Shown in pieces: positions 1 to 5,438 of a stretch of 8,804 nucleotides of DNA; position 1 is the stretch's first letter, and every line of letters starts with the position of its first letter. A program made the position numbers and the translations under genes. Source of the DNA: Desulfobulbus sp. (GTDB taxonomy: Bacteria > Pseudomonadota > Gammaproteobacteria > Burkholderiales > Rhodocyclaceae); NCBI GenBank assembly GCA_009782025.1, contig WQUQ01000318.1, positions 1 through 8,804 on the forward strand, written 5' to 3'. The notes under the pieces were generated by a model, which worked only from the letters and a program-made list of their open reading frames with translations, searched no databases and was not told the origin of the DNA.

Positions 1-403
1 ATGAACTACGTTCACATGCTCTTTCATCAGTATTACCATCAAAATAAGTGAGATTGATAGAAAAAACATCTCCCGTCTTGTCATTGCGCCATGTGCCTGT
101 GATAATGCCATCCACAGGAGCTGAAATCTCCCATCGAGCTTTGTCTCCGCCCACTTGCCCTTCTCGGCAATAAAATCTGTTATCTTCTTTGCGCGTTGGC
201 TCAATAAACAATCCGGCTGGTTTCAAATCGGTGGTGCGGTAATAGCTTCCAGTATGTCCAAAAAGCTGCCCTCCATTGAAACAGGCAACGACCGATTCTG
301 TTCCTATCGTCCCTCTCCACACTCCCTGCAAGGGCGATCCCGCCATTTGCGCCATCGCAGCAAATGGCGTCAGCAGCAACAATATGAGCAAGCGCCTGAA
401 CAT
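1..403 (-). CDS. Small exported protein of unknown function (C-terminus cut by window edge)
   Basis: Read on the minus strand, an open frame runs from ATG at 403-401 to the left edge with no stop: 134 complete codons are visible. The N-terminus (MFRRLLILLLLTPFAAMAQ) is a clear Sec signal peptide: two arginines, a leucine-rich core, and an AMA cleavage site before Gln19, so the product is periplasmic or secreted. The mature part is rich in short beta-type stretches (GVWRGTIGTE, GSYYRT, GTWRND) and has cysteines near residues 41, 79 and 130. This could fit a small disulphide-bonded beta-barrel, but I do not recognise the family. A GGGAG ribosome binding site lies just upstream (around 410-414). 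The gene is clearly AT-richer than everything to its right, which may mean recent acquisition. It lies 93 bases downstream of the permease stop on the same strand. It need not share that operon. Confidence 0.8.
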   Translation of the reverse strand, partial: MFRRLLILLLLTPFAAMAQMAGSPLQGVWRGTIGTESVVACFNGGQLFGHTGSYYRTTDLKPAGLFIEPTRKEDNRFYCREGQVGGDKARWEISAPVDGIITGTWRNDKTGDVFSINLTYFDGNTDERACERSS

Positions 404-496
404 GATGTCTCCCGAACCAAAAGCCGATGGCATTTTGGCACTACAGGGCCGTCAGCGAAAGGAGATGGAGTAGCCGGGCTGTTTTTCCGGGGGTTC
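404..496. other. Spacer between permease stop and exported-protein start
   Basis: These 93 bases separate two minus-strand genes. I see no strong terminator: the only stem is a 4-bp CCGG/CCGG pair next to a T-run (around 474-490), which is too weak to call. On the minus strand a poor -35/-10 pair (TTTCGC, 17 bases, CAAAAT) precedes the exported-protein gene and might be its promoter. The match is too loose to assign separately. Confidence 0.4.
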
Positions 497-1465
497 TCAC
501 GCCGCCGGTTTCGGCCCGAAGGCCCGGTCGACCAGCCGCACCGACCAGGCGGCGGATTGCACTTGCACCACATAGGCCAGCGCGATCAGCAGCGCGGCTT
601 CGGCCCCTTCAGTGCCAAAGAGGTTGATGGCCAGCGCCAGCGCGATGGAAAGATTGCGCATGACCGTGCCATAGACCAGCGCGATGGCGTCGCCGCGCGG
701 CAGCAGCGCCCGGCCGAGAACAACGGCCAGCGCGTAATTGGCGGCATAGAGCGCCAACAGCGGCAGGATCAGTTGCAGGATGGCAGCGGGGTCGGCCGCC
801 AACACCCGCGCTTGCAGCGCGATGGCGACAAAGGCGATGCCCAGCACGCCCAGCGTGGAAAAGGGCGGAAAGCGCGGGGCCAGGTCTTTTTGAAACGCCG
901 GCAGGCCGTGGCGGCGGATCAGCACGGAACGGGTGATTTGCCCGGCGACCAGCGGCAACGCCACGATCACCCCGATCTGCATGAAAACCGCCGCCAGATC
1001 GACGGGGACGCGCGCGCCGACCAGGGCCATCAGATAAAAGGGCGTCAGGATGGAACCGAGAATCAGTCCGACCACCGTCATCTTGACCGCCGCCGGCAGA
1101 TTGCCGCCGGCCATGCCGGTCCAGGAAATCGTCATGCCGCTGGTCGGTAGCAGCCCGGCCAGCAACAGCCCCACCGCCAGAAAAGGCCGGCCAGGGAAGA
1201 ACAGCAGCCCCAGCCCGAAGGCGACGAAGGGGATGACGAGGAAATTCACGCCCTGCGCCAGAAACAGCACCTTGCCGTGTCCGCCTTCGCGCAACTGCGA
1301 CAGTTTCAGCCCGACCATCATCGGATAGACCATGAGGAAGGTCAGCGGCACGATCAGCAGCTTCAGCCAGGCGACGGGGGCCAGCAAGCCATAGGCCAGC
1401 CCCAGCAACATCGCCACGGGAATGGCCAGGGTCAGGTTTTTGGTGATTTTCTGGATCAAACGCAT
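497..1465 (-). CDS. Bile acid:sodium symporter / ACR3-superfamily permease (cysteine-free)
   Basis: This is a 322-residue inner-membrane protein, almost entirely hydrophobic helices, matching the BASS/ACR3 superfamily in length and pattern. Such proteins are often annotated as arsenic resistance proteins. Family-like segments are LLPTSGMTISWTGMAGGN (about residues 105-122, the broken-helix region after helix 3) and GTVMRNLSIALALAI (about 266-280). ACR3 arsenite pumps usually have a helix-4 cysteine in an ARCxAMV motif and a glutamate in an RNFELA motif. Here these regions read LPTSGMT and RNLSIALA, and the protein has no cysteine at all, so arsenite export by the known route is doubtful. The frame is open 55 codons further upstream, but that part overlaps the DsrE gene. 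I chose ATG 1465 because MRLIQKITKNL begins a typical permease N-terminus 22 bases after the DsrE stop, behind AAGGG. Substrate unknown; a sulfur anion or organic anion is an inference from its neighbours. Confidence 0.88.
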   Translation of the reverse strand: MRLIQKITKNLTLAIPVAMLLGLAYGLLAPVAWLKLLIVPLTFLMVYPMMVGLKLSQLREGGHGKVLFLAQGVNFLVIPFVAFGLGLLFFPGRPFLAVGLLLAGLLPTSGMTISWTGMAGGNLPAAVKMTVVGLILGSILTPFYLMALVGARVPVDLAAVFMQIGVIVALPLVAGQITRSVLIRRHGLPAFQKDLAPRFPPFSTLGVLGIAFVAIALQARVLAADPAAILQLILPLLALYAANYALAVVLGRALLPRGDAIALVYGTVMRNLSIALALAINLFGTEGAEAALLIALAYVVQVQSAAWSVRLVDRAFGPKPAA

Positions 1466-1487
1466 GACGCGCCCTTGTTCAGCCCGG

Positions 1488-1808
1488 CTAGAAGGTGATG
1501 ACCTTGTCGGCCCACTCGACCATTTGCAGGCAGTCCTGCATGGTCGACAGGGGGCAGACCTCGGTCGCGTCCTGCCGGCGGCCTTTGATGCAGGTGCCGC
1601 ACGCGAGAACGGCGCCCTTGTTTGCGGCAAAGGCGTGGAGTTGTTCTCTGACGTTGAATTTCTCGTGCGTGATGGATTCGGCTTCCACGCCCGCGCTCAT
1701 GAGAAACAAACGCACCTCGTGACTCTGCTTGAGCGCCGTGTTGGCGAAGCGCAGCGCGTTCCAGGCTTGTTCGGGTTCGTTCGTTTCCAGGATGATGCCG
1801 ATTTTCAT
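1488..1808 (-). CDS. DsrE-family sulfur-relay-like protein (106 aa)
   Basis: This small soluble protein starts MKIGIILETNEPEQAWNALRFA, the usual beta-alpha opening of DsrE/DsrF/TusD-type folds, and has the normal family length. It carries ACGTC (Cys70 and Cys73) near the position where TusD/DsrE proteins hold the persulfide-carrying cysteine, then Cys85 in EVCPLSTM and Cys93. The ending CLQMVEWADKVITF is typical of the DsrE-like group. Family members pass sulfane sulfur between proteins in the cytoplasm; that role is inferred here. A GAGGG ribosome binding site lies 8 bases before ATG 1808. It sits 37 bases after the other DsrE-like gene and 22 before the permease, so the three probably form one transcript. 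The operon has no dsrAB, tusBC or rhodanese inside this window. Confidence 0.85.
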   Translation of the reverse strand: MKIGIILETNEPEQAWNALRFANTALKQSHEVRLFLMSAGVEAESITHEKFNVREQLHAFAANKGAVLACGTCIKGRRQDATEVCPLSTMQDCLQMVEWADKVITF

Positions 1809-1845
1809 TGGAGTGGCCCTCGAAAATGTGGTGTTGCTTCGCGCT

Positions 1846-2217
1846 TCAAGCGACCTGCAAGGAACCCTGGGCCGCCATCAGCAGATCGACCACGTCCGGC
1901 GCGGCGACGATTTCGTATTCCTTCGCCATGTCCTCTTCCTTGAAACCGTTGTGAATCATGCAGGATTTGCAGACCCCAACCCGTCCGCCGCCCGCCAGAA
2001 ACTTCTCCAGAAGTTCATACACCGGAGCAAAAGGCTGGCCGATGTCGATGCCGACCATCGCGCCGGGCCGGCCCAGTTCGACCGCATCGACCATCAGCAA
2101 GACGATGGCGCTGTGCCCTTTCATCAGCGCGTTGAGGGCTATGGTAAAGGCTACGGTCACCTTGCCGGGGTTGTGTTTGCCATCGAACAAGGTGGTGACG
2201 AAATTTGCTGGTTGCAT
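1846..2217 (-). CDS. DsrE-like protein with CxxC pair (123 aa), first gene of the operon
   Basis: The product begins MQPANFVTTLFDGKHNPGKVTVAF and has the alternating beta/alpha pattern of the DsrE/DsrF-like superfamily. The segment GRVGVCKSCMIHNGF (Cys83 and Cys86) is the likely active site: the family typically keeps a cysteine at this strand end, and here there are two spaced CxxC, which could carry a persulfide or cycle as a disulphide. No signal peptide, so cytoplasmic. The frame stays open far upstream, to 3006, but that part lies antisense to another gene. ATG 2217 is supported by an AGGAG ribosome binding site 6 bases before it (2224-2228). It is the promoter-proximal gene of the minus-strand trio and differs enough from the 106-residue DsrE neighbour that the two may act as a donor/acceptor pair (inference). 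Confidence 0.82.
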   Translation of the reverse strand: MQPANFVTTLFDGKHNPGKVTVAFTIALNALMKGHSAIVLLMVDAVELGRPGAMVGIDIGQPFAPVYELLEKFLAGGGRVGVCKSCMIHNGFKEEDMAKEYEIVAAPDVVDLLMAAQGSLQVA

Positions 2218-2478
2218 ATCATGCTCCTGAGAGGGTGAGCGCCAGAACCGCCCAGGGCGGCCATGGCAACGAGCGGCAAGGATAGCAACGATCGGAGAGC
2301 GCACAAAGCCACAACACGACAACCGATGTCGGCGAAACGCCAAGACCCTGGCCTGTTCCCTGGCCTGTTCGAGCGTCATCCGGCGGCCCCTGGGTACGCG
2401 CCCGGTTCCCGGCAAGCTCAACTTTTCCCGGAAGCTGCCGTTGTCACAGACGTGAAACCCGGCAGCACGGAGGCCGCC
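2218..2478. promoter_or_regulatory. Divergent intergenic region with short repeats
   Basis: These 261 bases lie between the divergent DsrE operon and the EF-hand-like gene, so they should hold both promoters; I cannot pick out convincing sigma-70 boxes. A frame on the plus strand is open from ATG 2263 and would add 72 residues to the next gene, but the residues (basic, low-complexity) look non-coding. Two repeats are visible: a perfect 12-base tandem duplication CCCTGGCCTGTT at 2346-2357 and 2358-2369, and a near repeat TTCCCGG(C)AAGCT at 2406-2418 and 2425-2436. Neither matches a known operator. Confidence 0.5.
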
Positions 2479-3564
2479 ATGAAAATCGTCAGTTCCGATC
2501 TGCAACTCGCCGCGTCGCATGACCGCGCAGAGCGCCGCGAAATCCGCGAGTCTCTGTTCATCAGCGCCAATCCTCCCCGGCAACCCGGCAGCGACGAGGC
2601 GCTTGGCCCGCCGGCCGCTCAGGTTTCGCTTTCGGAAGCCGGCAAGGCGGCTCAGCTTGCCTGTCTTTCCGGGCAGCGCACGGCGGCAGCGGCGGCGCCG
2701 GCGTTTGGCGTGGATGACCCCAAGCTGGCGCTGATCCGGGCCATGCTCGAAATGTGGCTGGGACATTCGATCAAAATTTTCGCGGGCTTGCCGCAACAGG
2801 GCGCGCAGCCCGCCGTTGCCGCCCCCGCCGGAGAGGGCGTTGCCGCCCAGGCGGCACCTGTCGCCAAGCCGAACGCCCCGGCGCAAGCGGAAATTTTCGG
2901 CTTCTACAGCCGTCGGGAAATTTACGCGGAAAGCGAGCAGACCCAGTTTGCCGCCAACGGCACGGTCAAAACCGCCGATGGCCGCGAGATCAACTTTCAG
3001 CTTCAACTGTCGATGAGCCGCTCGTATTACGAGGAGAGTTCACTCAGCGTGGCCTTCGGCGAGGCGGCGCGCCAGCTTCACGATCCGCTGGTCATCAACT
3101 TCGCCGGCACCGCCGCCCAGTTGACCGACCAGCGCTTCGCTTTCGACCTCAATGCCGACGGCGAGACGGAGCAGATCAATTTCGTCGCGCCGGGCAGCGG
3201 TTTTCTGGTTTTCGACCGCAATCAGGACGGGCGCATCAATGACGGCAGCGAACTGTTCGGCCCGACCACCGGCGACGGTTTCGCCGAACTCGCCGCCCTC
3301 GATGACGACGGCAATGGCTGGATCGACGAGAACGATGCCGCTTTCAATCTGTTGCAAATCTGGACGCGCGACGCCGCGGGCAACGATCAACTGCAATCGC
3401 TGGCGGCGGCAGGTATCGGGGCGATCTCGCTGAGCCGTGTGGCGACGCCGTTCGACATCAAGACCACGGGCAACGACCTGCTCGGACAGATTCGCAGTTC
3501 CGGCGTTTTCTTGCAGGAAAACGGCATGGTCGGAAGCATTCAGCAGATCGATCTGACGGTGTAA
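2479..3564 (+). CDS. Conserved-type protein with EF-hand-like calcium loops
   Basis: The 361-residue product has three parts. Residues 1-135 form a variable, alanine/proline-rich region. Residues about 138-210 (FYSRREIYAESEQTQF ... LQLSMSRSYYEESSLSV) resemble a conserved domain in uncharacterised proteobacterial proteins. Residues about 220-290 hold three Asp-rich loops: DLNADG at 223, DRNQDGRINDGSE at 246, and DDDGNGWIDEND at 275. The last fits the EF-hand spacing D-x-D-x-N-G-x-I-D-x-x-D, so calcium binding is likely. The C-terminus (SIQQIDLTV) is hydrophobic. There is no signal peptide from this start, and no RTX nonapeptide repeats. ATG 2479 was chosen because GGAGG lies 5 bases upstream (2469-2473); an in-frame ATG at 2263 exists but has no such support. 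The function is unknown. It sits 75 bases before the chemoreceptor gene, on the same strand. Confidence 0.8.
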   Translation: MKIVSSDLQLAASHDRAERREIRESLFISANPPRQPGSDEALGPPAAQVSLSEAGKAAQLACLSGQRTAAAAAPAFGVDDPKLALIRAMLEMWLGHSIKIFAGLPQQGAQPAVAAPAGEGVAAQAAPVAKPNAPAQAEIFGFYSRREIYAESEQTQFAANGTVKTADGREINFQLQLSMSRSYYEESSLSVAFGEAARQLHDPLVINFAGTAAQLTDQRFAFDLNADGETEQINFVAPGSGFLVFDRNQDGRINDGSELFGPTTGDGFAELAALDDDGNGWIDENDAAFNLLQIWTRDAAGNDQLQSLAAAGIGAISLSRVATPFDIKTTGNDLLGQIRSSGVFLQENGMVGSIQQIDLTV

Positions 3565-3639
3565 GGCGCCGCTGGTAAAATAATGCGATTCGGCTCGGTG
3601 ATGGGATTCGGATGAGCCGCGACCTGACGAGGAAACGAG

Positions 3640-5259
3640 ATGCCGCGTTTTGCCGATTTGAAGATCTGGCTGCGTCTGACCGCAGCCATCTGGAGCATCC
3701 TGGCCCTCATGTGGATCGGAGCCATCGTCTGGACCACGCAAGTCAATCGGGATACGGCCATTCGCCAGGCGCAGGATTTCTCGCAGAGCATTCACGAGAT
3801 GACCATGGCCGGCCTGACCGGCATGATGCTCACCGGCACCGTCGGTCAGCGCGAAGTTTTTCTCGACCAGATCAAGCAGTTGTCGATCATCAAGGATTTG
3901 CATGTCGCCCGCTCTGATGCCGTCAGCAAGCTGTATGGCCCCGACACCAAGAGCAACCGGTCGCTGGATGCAGTCGAGCAGCAGGTGATGCAAAGCGGCG
4001 AGCCGTACATGTCCGTCGAAGCGACGGGTGACACCTCCTTTCTGCGCGTGGTCAACCCGACCAAAGCAGCCAAGGACTACCTCGGCAAGGACTGCGTCCT
4101 CTGCCACCAGGTGCCGGAAGGCACGGTACTCGGCGTGGTCAGCATGAAAATTTCGCTCGACTCGGTCGAGGCCCAGGTCACCGCCTTTCGCCTGAAAATC
4201 AGCGGCGTCGCCCTCGCCGCGCTGGGTGCCCTGCTGGTGATCGTCTACCTGTTGACCCGGCATTTCGTCACGGCGCCGCTCGATGAACTGCGTCAGGGTT
4301 TGCGCGAGATCGCCAGCGGCGAAGGCGACCTGACCCGCCGTCTGCCGGTCAAGGGCCAGGATGAAATTGGCCAGGCGGCGCTGGTGTTCAACGACATGAT
4401 GGAGAATTTCAATCAACTGGTGCGCCAGGTGCGCGATTCCGCCAGCCAGGTCTCGGCCCGCGTCAGCGCGTTGTCCGATAGCGCCGACCGCGTTGCGCAA
4501 AGCTCGCACTTGCAGAACGAGAAATCGTTGGCCGCCCGGGGCAGCGTCGAGCAACTGGTCGCCAGCATTTCCGCCATCGCCCAGAGCGCCGAAAATGTGC
4601 AGCACCGGTCGCAGGAAAGCCTGGCGCGCGCCAACGAGGGCAGCCGAAACCTGGAAGCGCTGCTCAGCGAAATGGATGTCGTCGAGCGGTCGGTCAAGGA
4701 AATGGCCGACTCGGTCAACGATTTCGTCCGCAATACCGAGGCGATTACCCGCATGACCAGCCAGGTCAAGGACATTGCCGAGCAGACCAACCTGCTGGCG
4801 CTCAATGCCGCCATCGAGGCCGCTCGCGCCGGCGAACAGGGTCGCGGTTTCGCCGTCGTCGCCGACGAAGTGCGCAAGCTGGCGGAAAAATCGTCACGCT
4901 CGGCCAGCGAGATCGACGCCATCACCGCCAGCCTGAGCGCCCAGTCGGTCGCCGTCCGGCGCAGCATCGAGGCCGGCTTGCACCACATCGCCGCCAGCCA
5001 GAGCGCCGTCACCTCCGTATCCAGCGTGTTGCAGGCGGCCAACGGTTCGGTCGCCGAAGTCGACAAGGGCCTGGACAGCATCGCCAGTTCCACCGACCAG
5101 CAGCGCCACTTCTCCGGCGATGTCGAAGCCAGTATCGAAGCCATCGCCGAAATGGCCCGCGACAACAACGGCACGGTCGAACAGACGACCGGCGCCGCCC
5201 ACGACCTGAAGCGCCTGGCCGACGGTCTGGCGGCAATGGTCGGCCGCTTCAAGGTCTAG
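3640..5259 (+). CDS. Methyl-accepting chemotaxis protein with c-type heme motif in the sensor domain
   Basis: This 539-residue transmembrane chemoreceptor should signal to CheA/CheW. TM1 spans about residues 12-32. A periplasmic sensor follows to about 185, then TM2 (about 187-207, [17 protein letters not shown]), a HAMP domain (about 208-262) and a long cytoplasmic coiled coil. The signalling tip is at 381-420 with [20 protein letters not shown] and [19 protein letters not shown], as in the family. The periplasmic domain contains DCVLCHQ: Cys152, Cys155 and His156 (bases 4093-4107), a CxxCH motif that would covalently bind heme c if the Ccm system acts on it. This places it with heme-c chemoreceptors such as DcrA and its Geobacter relatives, which sense redox or gases. 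There is no C-terminal NWETF-type CheR/CheB tether. GAGGA (3629-3633) lies 6 bases before ATG 3640. The gene looks monocistronic. Confidence 0.95.
   Translation: MPRFADLKIWLRLTAAIWSILALMWIGAIVWTTQVNRDTAIRQAQDFSQSIHEMTMAGLTGMMLTGTVGQREVFLDQIKQLSIIKDLHVARSDAVSKLYGPDTKSNRSLDAVEQQVMQSGEPYMSVEATGDTSFLRVVNPTKAAKDYLGKDCVLCHQVPEGTVLGVVSMKISLDSVEAQVTAFRLKISGVALAALGALLVIVYLLTRHFVTAPLDELRQGLREIASGEGDLTRRLPVKGQDEIGQAALVFNDMMENFNQLVRQVRDSASQVSARVSALSDSADRVAQSSHLQNEKSLAARGSVEQLVASISAIAQSAENVQHRSQESLARANEGSRNLEALLSEMDVVERSVKEMADSVNDFVRNTEAITRMTSQVKDIAEQTNLLALNAAIEAARAGEQGRGFAVVADEVRKLAEKSSRSASEIDAITASLSAQSVAVRRSIEAGLHHIAASQSAVTSVSSVLQAANGSVAEVDKGLDSIASSTDQQRHFSGDVEASIEAIAEMARDNNGTVEQTTGAAHDLKRLADGLAAMVGRFKV
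4093..4107 (+). other. CxxCH heme c attachment motif within the chemoreceptor
   Basis: Codons TGC GTC CTC TGC CAC encode Cys-Val-Leu-Cys-His. The motif lies between TM1 and TM2, so on the periplasmic side where cytochrome c maturation happens. It is the only CxxCH in the protein. The distal axial ligand is not determined by the sequence alone; histidine 52 (IHEM) and His88 (DLHVA) in the sensor are candidates. Confidence 0.85.
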
Positions 5260-5274
5260 CGCGACGACTGACCA

Positions 5275-5372
5275 ATTCCATTCTCAAATCAGCCGAGTAC
5301 GCGAAGGCGAAGCGCAGACAGTACGGTTGTACGGCAAGCGAAGCCGACGATCGGTTGATTTGGCAATGGAAT
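5275..5372. repeat. MITE/REP-like element with 22-base imperfect inverted termini
   Basis: The left arm 5275-5296 and right arm 5351-5372 are inverted copies: 19 of 22 positions match, two of the three differences are G-T wobbles and the third is a C-C clash. Shared blocks are ATTCCATT at the outer end, AAATCA, and CCGA at the inner end. The 54-base centre has its own small hairpin, GTAC-GGTT-GTAC (5321-5332), close to the symmetry axis, and near-direct repeats starting GTACG at 5297 and 5329. The element begins 15 bases after the chemoreceptor stop and ends 66 bases before the VWA gene start. It does not encode a protein. It could be a non-autonomous transposon, a palindromic repeat family, or a two-way transcription terminator; no U-tract follows, which weakens the last option. 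Confidence 0.7.
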
Positions 5373-5400
5373 AACCCGTTCCGCCGGGTTGTGGCGTTTA
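5368..5400 (+). promoter_or_regulatory. Candidate ECF-type promoter with hairpin in the spacer, upstream of the VWA gene
   Basis: GGAATAACCC (5368-5377) resembles -35 elements of some ECF sigma factors and CGTTTA (5395-5400) resembles a -10; 17 bases separate them. Measured from the GGAAT core the gap (22) is longer than the usual 16-17, so this is a weak call. A perfect 6-base inverted repeat AACCCG/CGGGTT (5373-5378 and 5385-5390) overlaps it and could be an operator or a leader hairpin. If real, the operon would be autoregulated by the sigma factor it encodes. Confidence 0.3.
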
Positions 5401-5438
5401 ACCAGAGGCAAACCCTTTTTGTCTGTCTGGAGACCGTC

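Noticed and set aside
155..1150. Plus-strand open frame (331 codons) over the permease
   Set aside because: Antisense to the permease and to the exported protein; the translation is a Gln/Arg/Asp/Gly-rich shadow.
497..1465. Calling the permease arsB/acr3 with an arsenic resistance operon
   Set aside because: No arsR or arsC nearby in the window, no cysteine in the permease, and its partners are DsrE proteins.
1466..1630. Upstream extension of the permease (55 residues)
   Set aside because: It overlaps the DsrE coding sequence in another frame and reads as Arg/Ser/Pro-rich shadow, not as a membrane protein N-terminus.
2270..2340. Possible cyclic-di-GMP (GEMM) riboswitch, suggested by GCGCACAAAGCCAC and ACCGATG
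   Set aside because: The conserved 5' half (CACGCACAGGGCAAACC-like) and the paired stems are missing. A covariance-model search would settle it.
2263..2478. Upstream extension of the EF-hand-like protein (72 residues)
   Set aside because: No ribosome binding site of the quality of GGAGG before 2479, and the residues look like translated non-coding DNA.
2218..3006. Upstream extension of the 123-residue DsrE-like protein (to 386 residues)
   Set aside because: The extra part is antisense to the EF-hand-like gene and lacks any domain; AGGAG before ATG 2217 fixes the start.
3565..3639. Terminator between the EF-hand-like gene and the chemoreceptor
   Set aside because: No GC-rich stem followed by a T-run is visible in the 75-base gap.
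3040..4605. Long minus-strand open frame (521 codons) opposite the chemoreceptor
   Set aside because: It lies antisense to a certain gene, its translation is low-complexity and rich in His/Arg/Gln/Asp, and it has no recognisable domain. It is a codon-bias shadow of GC-rich DNA.
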